A stretch of 18,382 bases of DNA, taken from contig JBJKQF010000007.1 of assembly GCA_046705545.1 (NCBI GenBank), positions 1 to 18,382 on the forward strand, read 5' to 3'. Source of the stretch: JAMCXS01 sp046705545. GTDB taxonomy: Bacteria > Acidobacteriota > Terriglobia > UBA7540. The position numbers and the translations under genes were made by a program. Below, in pieces: positions 1 through 7,710 of this stretch (its first letter is position 1; every line of letters begins with the position of its first letter). Under the pieces are notes generated by a model. That model was not told the origin of the DNA. It searched no databases and saw only the letters and a program-made list of their open reading frames with translations.

Positions 1-790
1 GGCGGTCCGAGAAGGACTTAATCGCATTGTCGGCAACTTGCTGGCTGGATTGCCGCGCTTCATCGGCAAGCTTGAGCATCTGCGCACGGAGATCTCCCTG
101 CAGTTCCTGAACCTTCTCCTTGCTCACCTTTTCCTGGTCATGAAGAACAAACTGGAGTTGCTGCTGGAAGGAGGCTCGGAGCCGCTCTGAGACTTCCCGA
201 ATCTGGGGCTCCACGGCCCGCTCGACTTTTTCCGGTACCGAAGAGACAGCGCCTTCGCTCATCAGGTTGAGCCACTGAGCAAACTCTTGCATCTTGGCCT
301 GGACGACCTGCTCGGCCTGGCTTCGGGCCAGCTTATCGACGTCGTCCTGCCCGGCCGCCATGCGAGCCTCGACCTTGGCGCGGAATTCCTCCGCTAGATG
401 GTCCAGGCGCTCGCTCATCTCTTTCTCAAGCGGCTCCAGAAGCGTGTGGCCCTGCTCGTGGGCGCGCTTGCCCACCTCTGTGGCGGCAGAAGTGGAGAAC
501 GCCTCCAGGTCATTCCGGATCCGGTCCTTCAACGTCTTGAAGCCGATCCGCAGGGAGGGCGTGCCGCCCTTCTGGCCTTCAATCGCAAGAGTAGGAAGAT
601 CAACTCCGGAAAGTTCGGAGATGGTGGTGAGCAAATCGCGGAAGATCTGCTGCGCCTGGTCCATTTCCGTCTGCCACTCGCGGCGTGCCTCTTCGATCTG
701 TGAGAGCAGACTCTCAAGGTCGGCATTCATCTGCTTCGGACCACCGCGAATGCCGCGCAACTCTTGGACGAGAGAAAGTGGTGAATTCAT
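1..790 (-). CDS. Coiled-coil protein, unknown function (3' end outside window)
   Basis: The frame opens at an ATG at 790 and stays open to the left edge, giving 263 residues without a stop, so the C-terminus is missing. A purine-rich GTAGGGG lies just upstream of the ATG and supports this start. The protein starts MNSPLSLVQELRGIRGG and is almost entirely helical. It is rich in Glu, Gln, Ala, Arg and Lys with heptad-like spacing, and shows no signal peptide or membrane segment in the visible part. Stretches such as EEFRAKVEARM and QLQFVLHDQEKV look like long coiled coil. A short less helical patch (LSGVDLPTLAIEGQKGGTP) interrupts it near residues 60-80. I do not recognise a family. Long soluble coiled-coil proteins can be structural or chemosensory-adapter components, but nothing here decides. 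All plus-strand frames over this stretch are shadows. Confidence 0.8.
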   Translation of the reverse strand, partial: MNSPLSLVQELRGIRGGPKQMNADLESLLSQIEEARREWQTEMDQAQQIFRDLLTTISELSGVDLPTLAIEGQKGGTPSLRIGFKTLKDRIRNDLEAFSTSAATEVGKRAHEQGHTLLEPLEKEMSERLDHLAEEFRAKVEARMAAGQDDVDKLARSQAEQVVQAKMQEFAQWLNLMSEGAVSSVPEKVERAVEPQIREVSERLRASFQQQLQFVLHDQEKVSKEKVQELQGDLRAQMLKLADEARQSSQQVADNAIKSFSDR

Positions 791-807
791 TTTCCCCTAC
801 CCCATTC

Positions 808-1182
808 CTAAATTTTTAGTTGTACGCGCAAAATTACAGGCCAGAATGGCCTGAAGGCGGTACTCCGGATGGACACAGCGAAGGTCGGGCTTCCGAGAGT
901 GCTGGAAGTTCCTAGCGAATCGTTCCATTCCAAACCATGCCTTCCCCCTCCCAGGTTTCGGCCGGCTTCAGAACCCATTACCGTCGATCCAGTATCTAAT
1001 GACGCAAGAGTTACTTTAGTTCCACGTGCCCCAATGTACAACTGACCTTTAGGACAGTTTTGGAACAGTTCGCCAGCCTGTACTTCGCAGTGCACACCGG
1101 CAAGTCTAAATAAATTGATTGGCCCTCGCCCTGTATACCCTATTCCCGGCCAATGTGCAAGAGTTTTCCCTTTCCAGGCCAC
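808..1182 (-). CDS. Doubtful small ORF in the gene-poor stretch 791-1329
   Basis: This GTG-started frame of 124 codons is the only sizeable one in the 540-base gap between the coiled-coil gene and tRNA-Ser. No Shine-Dalgarno sequence is visible and codon use is unbiased (TTA, AGA and AAT are frequent), unlike the neighbouring genes. A central segment with residues such as GQLYIGARGTKVTLASL looks faintly like beta-rich secreted domains, so it could be a decayed gene fragment. It could equally be chance. The rest of the gap holds the upstream region of the coiled-coil gene and the tRNA promoter, and nothing else that I can identify. Confidence 0.2.
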   Translation of the reverse strand: MAWKGKTLAHWPGIGYTGRGPINLFRLAGVHCEVQAGELFQNCPKGQLYIGARGTKVTLASLDTGSTVMGSEAGRNLGGGRHGLEWNDSLGTSSTLGSPTFAVSIRSTAFRPFWPVILRVQLKI

Positions 1183-1279
1183 CCGGGGGTTTCCGAGGCA
1201 TTGGGCGCCGCTGGAATAAGCAAGGGCTTAGAAGCGCGGGCTCAGATATTGCCCTTCCACAAAAATTCGGCCGCCCCGA

Positions 1280-1308
1280 TTGACGCGGCGGCTGAGTCTA
1301 TGTAATTT
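1280..1308 (+). promoter_or_regulatory. Sigma70-type promoter of tRNA-Ser
   Basis: TTGACG at 1280-1285 is followed after exactly 17 bases by TAATTT at 1303-1308. Transcription would start near 1315, about 15 bases before the mature tRNA 5' end at 1330. Five of six bases match the -35 consensus, spacing is ideal, and the position relative to the tRNA makes sense. The -10 is moderate (4 of 6). Confidence 0.55.
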
Positions 1309-1329
1309 TTTGTTGGTAGCCGCATTTGC

Positions 1330-1419
1330 GGAGGGATGGGTGAGCGGTTGAAACCGGCGGTCTTGAAAACCGTTAGCCCCGCAAGGGGCTCGGGGGTTCG
1401 AATCCCTCTCCCTCCGCCA
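1330..1419 (+). tRNA. tRNA-Ser (anticodon UGA)
   Basis: This is a class II tRNA of 90 bases with encoded CCA. The acceptor stem pairs GGAGGGA (1330-1336) with TCCCTCC (1409-1415), with discriminator G at 1416 and CCA at 1417-1419. The anticodon stem GCGGT (1357-1361)/ACCGT carries the loop CTTGAAA with anticodon TGA at 1364-1366, which reads UCA and related serine codons. The long variable arm TTAGCCCCGCAAGGGGCT and the T-loop TTCGAAT are typical of serine tRNAs. No duplicate of the 3' end occurs elsewhere in the window, so there is no sign of an integration at this tRNA within the window. Confidence 0.97.
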
Positions 1420-1683
1420 TCCTATAGATCTATCACCCCGGCCGTCCGGGCAAGTAAGAACCGGACCGGGACCGCAAGCGATGGTCGCTACCGCCAGGGT
1501 GCAATAACCCAAGCCAGCAAACCCCAGCGAACTGTTATTATCGAGCCGCTCAAAGATCCTGTGCGCGGGAGGCGTCCCATCAGAAGGAAATGCAGTGCTC
1601 ATCCTCAGATCGCAAAGGGAAACAATTAGTGGACTAAGACAATTACACTCAAGGCCGGCTCGGAGGTTGCGACGAGATACATC

Positions 1684-2160
1684 ATGAGTCTGCTAGTTCT
1701 CTTGATAGCTTTGGTATCTAGCCCCGGTCCCGTTCGCTCGCAGGAGAATTCCTCAAAGATAGTTCCTCCGGTACGCGGGGAACCGATTATCCAAATTTCT
1801 AAGATTGTAGCTACAACCAAAGAGCTCCATGTAAGAAAGTCTCCCAATGAGACCACGGTGGTTGTACAACTCTGTGTCCTGGGAGACTTGCCCCCGCATG
1901 CCACGGCGACCGTGGAGATCGGATCATACTCATCCAGTCCCCCTAGCAATGATATAACCTACGTAACGCGGGAGGAGACGCTCCCCCTGACAAGCAGGCC
2001 GACAACATATTTCTTCAAAGTACGCGCAAACCCAAAAAAAACGGTCACCGGGAGCATTGTAATTGCGGCAGTTGTCGAGTTCGCAACGAAGGGGATCGAG
2101 GTGAGGGATCCTACCGACATCTCGGCTTGGCGTCTAAATCTGAGGACGGTTGCACCCTGA
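1684..2160 (+). CDS. Small secreted protein, unknown function
   Basis: The frame from ATG 1684 gives 158 residues. It starts with a hydrophobic stretch (SLLVLLIALVSS) ending near PVRSQ, which reads as a signal peptide, so the product is probably periplasmic or secreted. The mature part is beta-rich with no recognised motif. The ATG at 1684 has no Shine-Dalgarno sequence at proper distance. A good GGAGG at 1662-1666 lies 5 bases before an in-frame ACG at 1672, which would add R-Y-I and supply the positive n-region that the ATG version lacks. Codon use is less biased than in the surrounding genes, which may mean recent acquisition or low expression. Positions 1420-1683 between the tRNA and this gene hold nothing else I can support. 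I cannot name a family. Confidence 0.6.
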   Translation: MSLLVLLIALVSSPGPVRSQENSSKIVPPVRGEPIIQISKIVATTKELHVRKSPNETTVVVQLCVLGDLPPHATATVEIGSYSSSPPSNDITYVTREETLPLTSRPTTYFFKVRANPKKTVTGSIVIAAVVEFATKGIEVRDPTDISAWRLNLRTVAP

Positions 2161-2549
2161 CCGCTAAAAAATGGAAGAACTGCTTGAACGTCTAGCCCTT
2201 TGGGCGAGGCACGAAAACTGGGTGCGGCGCTTGTGTTTTCGGACAGAAGGCTGTTGCACTTGACGAAAGAGCGCGGCCAGACCTTGTCGTGCCGATAACC
2301 AAAGTCCGCGATACCATGATTGGGGGCGCTTCCCAATAATCCAGGCATTAGGGCAATCCACGACAAAGATTAAATTCCCTTCCCTGTGCAGCAAATTGCC
2401 CCACCCACCCGAGCGGGGGCTTACTGAAACAACCATTAGCGATCAACCAAGATAAACCGGCGAGCAACCTAGTTGCTATTCGGTCTAGAGGCAAGGGAAA
2501 TTAGGACAGTGCCATCCTTCGACTTCTGTGCCTGCCCGGCAGAAGGGTA

Positions 2550-2558
2550 TGGTATGAT
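2550..2558 (+). promoter_or_regulatory. Extended -10 promoter upstream of the candidate structured RNA
   Basis: TGG immediately followed by TATGAT (2553-2558) matches the extended -10 form TGnTATAAT, with one mismatch in the hexamer. No good -35 lies 16-18 bases upstream, which extended -10 promoters tolerate. Transcription would start near 2565 and read into the stem-rich stretch below. Confidence 0.4.
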
Positions 2559-2564
2559 CACACG

Positions 2565-2899
2565 TTGAGGGTTTGGGACTCAGTTTCAAGCTGTGGTGAA
2601 AGAACAGGAAATCAGGCTCGCCTGCGGCCGTCATAGCCCTTCCAGCGCGTCACTTGGCAGTCGGCAAGGTTGGGTGCCGGAAGGGTAAGCTTGCCATGCG
2701 GTTCGGATTGAGAGCCCGGGTGCAAGGGCCAGTTCGTGACAGACAGGCAAGCGCAAACAGAAAAGGGAGAGGCCGGTATTAGGCCGCTGAATTCCGGTTG
2801 GTCCAGGCGGTTTCGAGGAGTCTTGGGACCGGCCCTGCGGCGCCCCTGAGGGCATTTCGGTACGCTTTGGCGTTGAAGACAATCCATCACCCACGTCTT
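2565..2899 (+). ncRNA. Candidate structured non-coding RNA, family not recognised
   Basis: Positions 2161-3124 contain no frame with ribosome-binding site and codon bias, but 2584-2899 is dense in complementary segments. Stems seen by eye include CAGG/CCTG with a CTCG loop (2613-2624), and CCCTTCC 2637-2643 with GGAAGGG 2679-2685. GCTTGCC 2689-2695 pairs with GGCAAGC 2746-2752 and encloses GCCC 2714-2717/GGGC 2726-2729. GGTTGGTCC 2796-2804 pairs with GGACCGGCC 2826-2834. Small hairpins follow: GCCC-CTGA-GGGC 2842-2853, ACGC-TTTG-GCGT 2862-2873 and AAGAC/GTCTT 2876-2899. The 9-bp stem uses two U-G pairs possible only on the plus strand, which favours plus-strand transcription. I looked for RNase P, tmRNA, SRP RNA and group II intron domain V signatures and did not find them. 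The 3' end is unknown: weak terminator-like hairpins lie at 2984-3004 and 3062-3080. Positions 2161-2540 show nothing I can name. Confidence 0.35.
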
Positions 2900-3124
2900 G
2901 AGCATGTTTGAAGGGTTCGCAGGCCTCCTGGCCTTGCCCGCCCCTGAGGAGCGGATTCCTGCTTCAGAGAGGGAGTCGAATTGGAGCGCGCTTTGCTCGT
3001 TTTGAGGGAATGGAGTAGTCTTGCTGATTTTGGCCGCTTAGAGGGTGCAATGGCTAGGGATAACCCGGAGGTTGGTTTTTGTCATCTCATCATTCGGTTT
3101 CAGAGCCCTTAAAAATGGAGATCC

Positions 3125-4693
3125 GTGAGCAATAAGACTTGGCAGAAAAGAAGGGCGTCCAGCCCTGGGTGCAAAACACTTTGGGGAGGACACATTCTTA
3201 GAAAGAAGAGTGCGCTGGCGGTGATTCCTCTGCTTCTGGCCACGTTGGCCACCGGCGGGTGCGGAGGGTCTTCAACCACTTCCACGGCAACCCCGGCGGG
3301 AAGCGGAGCGCTTTACACGCTTATCACGGATACTCCTGCCTGCGATATGCTAGGCTTCTCGCTGTTCCTTACGGAAGTGGATCTTCACCGCGTAGGAACC
3401 AGCGCAGGTACCCGCATCGCTCTTTATCCTACTAGCATTTCGCCCAATGCCCCCACCGTTGAAATGACCGAGGTGAGGGATACATCGGCCATTGAGAATC
3501 TGACCTCCCTCGGTGCGGGGACCTATGACCAGGCGTTTTTCACGCTCACCGTGCCTTCCGCCGCCGTCTACGACCCGAGCGCCACGCCTCCCCTGAGTAA
3601 CTTTATCCCGACGATTACCACGACCAACCTCACCGTCAACATTCAGCCGCCCCTTGTGATCAAGAACGGCACCGTCAACATCCTACAGTTGGACTTCAAT
3701 CTTGCTCAGTCTTTGGGAACAGATTCCCAAGGACAATTGACCGGCTATGTAACGCCGCATTTTACTGTCCGGCCCATTCCCTTGGCGAACACCGGCGGCT
3801 TCACGGATCTTGGCATTCTGGAAGGTTTTGTGCGCACCGTCACCAACAGCAGCCCTGGGGCGGGATTTACCGGCGCGTTTGTGCTGCAAACGCTTTCCGG
3901 CGATGGCCCGGCAATCAGCGTGAATTTGACCAGTGACACGAACCTGATCGGAGTCCCCGCCCTTAATCAGCTTCCCACCGGAAACTTTGTGGAGGTCGAT
4001 GGCTATATCAATAGCAGCGGAAATTACGTCGCCAAGAGCGTTCAGGTAGAAGCGCGGTCAGACGTCAGCAATCAAGATCTGGCTTCCTTGGGCAAAGTCG
4101 TTTCCGTCACACGGAACACCGTGGGCGACGTTACGCAGTTCGACATGCTGGTGTACCACACGGAACCGGCAGACCTCTCGATCGCTCCCACCGATCGCCC
4201 TGTGCAGGTCAACGTCTCTACCTCCACCGTTTTTACCCCTTTTGCGCTGGCGCCGGAACTGACCGATCTGGCCACTGCAGGGAACCTGACGTTTGATCCC
4301 CAAACGCTGGTCCCCGGCCAGGAGATTGTCCTCCACGGCATCTACACCAAGCCCGCCACTGGAGTGGCGACGGTGGCCGCCGATCAGATTTATTCCCGTT
4401 TGCAAGGGATTCAGGGCGATTTCTCCTCCACGCTTCAGGTGGGCTCGGATGACAAAACCGGAGCCTTTAAGTTTCTTCCCTGCTCGGGGCTGGTTAGTGC
4501 GACGCCGTTTATTGTGGTGACCAACCCTCAAACGCAATTTGTCAGCACGAACGGGTTAACCTCCCTCAACAGCGCCACCCCGCTGATGGTAAGAGGACTC
4601 GTTTATTGGGATGCGCAGGGTGGAACCCTTAACGGCGTAACGATCCCCGCCGGAACCATGGTGGTGCTGGCAAACCGTGTGCGGCAGTTCTAG
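3125..4693 (+). CDS. Probable lipoprotein with DUF4382-like and DUF5666-like domains
   Basis: The 522-codon frame opens at GTG 3125, with GGAG at 3117-3120. A basic n-region (RKK, residues 26-28), a hydrophobic stretch and C46 in LATLATGGCGG look like a lipoprotein signal, followed by a Ser/Thr linker. Residues about 60-220 resemble DUF4382: a start like LYTLITDTPACD, an AGTYDQAFFTL segment, and a V-NILQLDFNLAQSL strand before a TPHFTVRPI end. The remainder holds two or three DUF5666-like beta modules with the pattern G-x-F/V-V-x-V-x-G-x-I around residues 285-300 and again near 400. Such proteins are typical outer-membrane or periplasmic lipoproteins of unknown role in Acidobacteria. The real start may be an in-frame ATT at 3194, preceded by GGGGAGGA at 3183-3190, giving a compact MLRKKSALAV signal. 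The gene converges on the GH28-like gene with only 18 bases between stops and no visible terminator. Confidence 0.85.
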   Translation: MSNKTWQKRRASSPGCKTLWGGHILRKKSALAVIPLLLATLATGGCGGSSTTSTATPAGSGALYTLITDTPACDMLGFSLFLTEVDLHRVGTSAGTRIALYPTSISPNAPTVEMTEVRDTSAIENLTSLGAGTYDQAFFTLTVPSAAVYDPSATPPLSNFIPTITTTNLTVNIQPPLVIKNGTVNILQLDFNLAQSLGTDSQGQLTGYVTPHFTVRPIPLANTGGFTDLGILEGFVRTVTNSSPGAGFTGAFVLQTLSGDGPAISVNLTSDTNLIGVPALNQLPTGNFVEVDGYINSSGNYVAKSVQVEARSDVSNQDLASLGKVVSVTRNTVGDVTQFDMLVYHTEPADLSIAPTDRPVQVNVSTSTVFTPFALAPELTDLATAGNLTFDPQTLVPGQEIVLHGIYTKPATGVATVAADQIYSRLQGIQGDFSSTLQVGSDDKTGAFKFLPCSGLVSATPFIVVTNPQTQFVSTNGLTSLNSATPLMVRGLVYWDAQGGTLNGVTIPAGTMVVLANRVRQF

Positions 4694-4711
4694 TCTGGGC
4701 AACGCCGCCGT

Positions 4712-6406
4712 TCATTCTGGAACCTCAATCTCGTTTTGAGACGTGACGGCGCCCTTCTTCACTCCCTCCCCAAGCTGATAGGGAACCTTGGCCCGGCGGA
4801 AATCGTTTCCAAAGAGGCAAATCTCTCCACTCTGCCCCCCCACCACGCTGAGGAAAACGTTGGCGCCATGCTCTGCCGTGGCACGGCGGACCATAGCGTC
4901 TTTGACGTTGTCGAACACGATGGCAGGAACATCGCGGTCCGGCCACGCCTGCCGGCCCCTGAAGCCATCGATTTCAAGACCTTCGACATCCTGGAAATGC
5001 ATGGCGCTCTGCCAGGTTGTGACTTCGGGCTTTTCCCAATGAATTTCAATGTCTTTCAGCTTCAAATTTTTCGCCCAGCGGAACGCCATGGCGTGGACGG
5101 TCCAGTCGAAGGGCGCCGTTTGGTCCGTGCCCAGGAATAGCTGGATGTTTTCGAGCGTTATGTTCTCCAGCCAGCTATCGGGGTGCCCGCTTACGTGAGA
5201 GCCACCCACCGCATGCACGATGAGGTTACGAATCACCACGTTGCGAATGGAACCCGGAGACGGCCCTCCGCCCTTTGCAACCGGCTTGCCCGCCCACTCG
5301 CTCCGGCGCCTGAGGACGAAACCCATCATGCTGCCCTGCCCGAAAAACCAGCCGAAACGCCGCAGGTTAAGAGTGAGATTGGAAATCAGCACATCGCTCA
5401 CTTCACCTCCGTCCGCCCCAAGAAAAGCAAAACCGGAGCTGTCATCGCTGATCACGCAGTTGTCGATGGTGACGCGGTGGACTCCTTTGATGTTTCCTTC
5501 GCTGAACTTGATGGCGTTGGCGGAAGAAGAGAGCCGACAATTGGTCACGGTGATGTCCTCGCAGGGACGCGGAGGCCCCCAGGCATCGATCGAAATGAAA
5601 ACAATGCAATCGTCCCCAGTGTGAATGGTGCAGTTGGCAATGGCAACGTCCTGGCAGCCATCCATGTCAATGCCGTCGGCCCAGACCGCTTCGCCGACGT
5701 TGGTGTGCACGTAAATGCCGGCAATCACCATGCGTTTGCAAGCATGGAAGGTCAACGTCCAGCTTGGCGAATAGATAAACGAGAGCCCGGTGATGTGGAT
5801 GTTAGTGCTCTTGCCCAGCCAGACGAGGTGCGGAAAAACCTTCCGCGAAGGAAAGCCCTTCGGGAACGGGCGGCGGATGGACTTGCCATGCGCCAGCATA
5901 TACTCTTTGGCATGGCGCAAAAAGACGTCCTGAATGTCGTCGGGACGCCAGTCGTACTCGGCCTGGCCGTTGACGGTTCCCCGCCCTTCAATCGTGACAT
6001 CATCGAGATCTTCACCAAACAGCAACGCGGCTTTGGAGGCGATGGGCTCGCCGTTGAAGTCCTTCTCGTCTTGCGAGGCGTAAAGCGTCGCCCCAGCCTC
6101 GATATGGAAACGGACATGGCTGCGCAGGTAGAGCGTTCCGGAGGTGTATTCCCCCGGCGGCAAGTAGACAACTCCACCGCCTGCTGCGCCACAAGCGTCG
6201 ATCGCCTTCTGAATGGCTGGCCGGGCATCATCCGTCTTCACGCCGGTTGCGCCGTAATGCTTCACATTGAAAACGGAGATGGGAAGCACTGTTTCTCCGG
6301 CGGCGCCAGGCTTGGATTCCTCCGCCGCCAGCGGCAGGGCGGGAATTGCAGTTGCCAAGAGCGCAGCATTGCGCAGCAACTTTCTGCGGTCAGACTTGAA
6401 GGCCAT
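4712..6406 (-). CDS. Tat-exported glycoside hydrolase family 28-like protein (polygalacturonase-like beta-helix)
   Basis: I chose ATG 6406 because AGGTGA lies 4 bases upstream and the protein then starts MAFKSDRRKLLRNAALL, a twin-arginine signal. The longer upstream frame overlaps the next gene and has no support. The product is 564 residues. Residues 43-110 form the classic N-terminal start of pectin-active beta-helix enzymes (FNVKHYGATG, AIQKAIDACGAAGGG, LPPGEYTSGTLYLRSHV). The remainder is a parallel beta-helix with NITLENIQ-type coils. Catalytic-type aspartates are visible at D244 (ADGID) and D265-D266 (TGDD). The histidine motif GHG of canonical polygalacturonases is replaced by SSANAIKFSEG. 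Family knowledge points to hydrolysis of galacturonan- or rhamnose-containing glycosides in the periplasm, but the exact substrate is not inferable. The gene ends 18 bases from the convergent lipoprotein gene. Confidence 0.88.
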   Translation of the reverse strand: MAFKSDRRKLLRNAALLATAIPALPLAAEESKPGAAGETVLPISVFNVKHYGATGVKTDDARPAIQKAIDACGAAGGGVVYLPPGEYTSGTLYLRSHVRFHIEAGATLYASQDEKDFNGEPIASKAALLFGEDLDDVTIEGRGTVNGQAEYDWRPDDIQDVFLRHAKEYMLAHGKSIRRPFPKGFPSRKVFPHLVWLGKSTNIHITGLSFIYSPSWTLTFHACKRMVIAGIYVHTNVGEAVWADGIDMDGCQDVAIANCTIHTGDDCIVFISIDAWGPPRPCEDITVTNCRLSSSANAIKFSEGNIKGVHRVTIDNCVISDDSSGFAFLGADGGEVSDVLISNLTLNLRRFGWFFGQGSMMGFVLRRRSEWAGKPVAKGGGPSPGSIRNVVIRNLIVHAVGGSHVSGHPDSWLENITLENIQLFLGTDQTAPFDWTVHAMAFRWAKNLKLKDIEIHWEKPEVTTWQSAMHFQDVEGLEIDGFRGRQAWPDRDVPAIVFDNVKDAMVRRATAEHGANVFLSVVGGQSGEICLFGNDFRRAKVPYQLGEGVKKGAVTSQNEIEVPE

Positions 6407-6459
6407 CAGATCACCTCGCGCGAATCGAAATGAAATACCGGCCAAGCCGGTTGGTTCCT

Positions 6460-7437
6460 TCAGCGGCTCCGGGAGCGGTTCCCTGAATACACCTCTTCCA
6501 GCAGAACCTTCTTCCACTCCACTGGTTGCCAATAGGTCAGCCAGAAATAGAACGTCGCATAGCTGCGCCAGCCCGCCCATTTTCTGGCGATCTTTTCGAC
6601 CCGGGCGGCATCGGGCAGCTTGCGCAGCCGGTAGAAATACCCCACGGCCTTCTGCAGGCCCACATCCGAGGCCGGCAATCGGTCCTGATGTCCCAAGGCG
6701 CGCAAGCCGACGTACTCCGCAGTCCAGGGACCAATGCCCTTATGCTCCAGCAGCCGGGCGCTTGCGGTATCCTCCGGCAGCCGGCGGAGTTCGTCCACGT
6801 CAAACTCACCGCGCGCAACCGCCTGCGAGAATCCGGTAATGTACCGGGCTTTGGGGCCGGAAATCTGCAGCGGCCGAAGCTTGTCAGGCGTAAGGCCGGC
6901 CAGGGCCTCCGGAGACGGAAATGCACGGTAACGCTGCCCGTCAAATTTGAGTTCCGCCCCGTAGGCTTCAACGAGCGCCTTCTTCACCTGATGCGCAAAC
7001 GTCAGGTTCACCTGCTGCTCCAGGATAGCGGATACCACACTTTCATGGACCGTAGGCGTCTGGGGAATTCTCATTCCTCGAAAACGCCCCACGAGCTTGC
7101 CGAGAACCTGATCCTGCTTTGCCAGGCGGTAAAAAGGCTCCAGATCAACTTCCGCGGCAAATTGCCTGGACACGAGCGCCCGCACCGCCCGCTGCGCAGC
7201 GGCCCCACGGTCTCCCGCCAGGATCCGGATGCGCAGAGATTTCGCTTTCCCGGTTCCCGCCTCTGAAACCCCATACAGGAGCGGCTGCCCTTTAAGCTGG
7301 ATCAGGCGCCGGTACTCGCCGCTCTGGAAATGGTCAACCAGAGGCTCAAAGACGCGGCCGTTGAGGAGCGCCGGCGGGCTCAGGATAAAGCGCAGGGTGT
7401 GGGCAAAGTCGAATGGCGGGCAAGGTTGCAACAGCAC
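6460..7437 (-). CDS. alkA: DNA-3-methyladenine glycosylase II-type (AlkA-like, HhH-GPD)
   Basis: This cytosolic base-excision repair enzyme removes alkylated purines from DNA. From GTG 7437 it is 325 residues, starting MLLQPCPPFDFAHTLRF. A strong GGAGGAG 9 bases upstream decides this start. The frame also extends to GTG 7509, but that has no ribosome-binding site and adds 24 unconserved residues. The AlkA N-terminal domain spans about 1-100. The HhH-GPD core follows, with AILEQQVN near 137-144, the hairpin KGIGPWTAEYV near 233-243, and the catalytic aspartate D258 in LPASDVGLQKA. A WRSYATFYFW segment near 290 matches the family C-terminus. I see no Ada-type regulatory domain. The gene is followed after 53 bases by the GH28-like start on the same strand and is divergent from the sigma factor gene. 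Confidence 0.9.
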   Translation of the reverse strand: MLLQPCPPFDFAHTLRFILSPPALLNGRVFEPLVDHFQSGEYRRLIQLKGQPLLYGVSEAGTGKAKSLRIRILAGDRGAAAQRAVRALVSRQFAAEVDLEPFYRLAKQDQVLGKLVGRFRGMRIPQTPTVHESVVSAILEQQVNLTFAHQVKKALVEAYGAELKFDGQRYRAFPSPEALAGLTPDKLRPLQISGPKARYITGFSQAVARGEFDVDELRRLPEDTASARLLEHKGIGPWTAEYVGLRALGHQDRLPASDVGLQKAVGYFYRLRKLPDAARVEKIARKWAGWRSYATFYFWLTYWQPVEWKKVLLEEVYSGNRSRSR

Positions 7438-7629
7438 AGGAAACAGCTCCTCCACTTTGCGCGGACGATCCGGCAGCCGCGAGTTCCGAGCTATTGTAAC
7501 CCGGGGCACGATCTTGGCTATCTATTTCTACCCCTCTGCCGGCCCTTGAACACGCCCCAATTGTCCGTATCCTTACCTCTCCCACCTGCATCCCATATGG
7601 TTAGGGAATTGCGCAGAACTTGGATTTTG

Positions 7630-7646
7630 TATAACCTAGAGAGGAG
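7630..7646 (+). promoter_or_regulatory. Possible -10 and Shine-Dalgarno upstream of the sigma gene
   Basis: TATAAC at 7630-7635 is a fair -10 (5 of 6), with TTGCGC at 7609-7614 only 15 bases upstream. GAGGAG at 7641-7646 would be a strong Shine-Dalgarno sequence, but the only codons at proper distance in the sigma frame are ATC (7651, 7654). The frame is closed immediately upstream by TAG at 7648-7650. If transcription starts near 7642 the GAGGAG would be at the very 5' end and not used. Confidence 0.3.
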
Positions 7647-7710
7647 TTAGATCATCGGCCAAACACCCCATCTCGATCGAACGGCCGTCCAGAGGAGCAG
7701 CAGCGGGTCC

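Noticed and set aside
294..854. Plus-strand ORF of 186 codons at the left end
   Set aside because: Ser/Arg-rich shadow of the coiled-coil gene on the minus strand, which runs off the window and has a Shine-Dalgarno sequence.
1228..1602. Minus-strand ORF of 124 codons containing RERDSNPR
   Set aside because: It is the antisense reading of tRNA-Ser, a well-known spurious ORF type.
2565..2899. RNase P RNA, tmRNA, SRP RNA or group II intron in the structured stretch
   Set aside because: The conserved GAGGAAAGTCC element of RNase P, the tmRNA ends, the SRP GGAA-loop core and a group II domain V hairpin were all looked for and not found.
2612..2905. Two minus-strand ORFs (97 and 87 codons)
   Set aside because: Overlapping frames in a stem-rich segment with no ribosome-binding site, no codon bias and no recognisable domain.
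1330..3124. Integrative element at tRNA-Ser
   Set aside because: No integrase, no second copy of the tRNA 3' end and no phage genes within the window.
5183..6433. Long plus-strand ORF of 416 codons
   Set aside because: It is a shadow of the GH28-like gene, whose minus-strand frame has clear family motifs, a Tat signal and a Shine-Dalgarno sequence.
6407..6580. N-terminal extension of the GH28-like frame
   Set aside because: It overlaps the AlkA coding region, and the Tat signal with AGGTGA at ATG 6406 explains the start.
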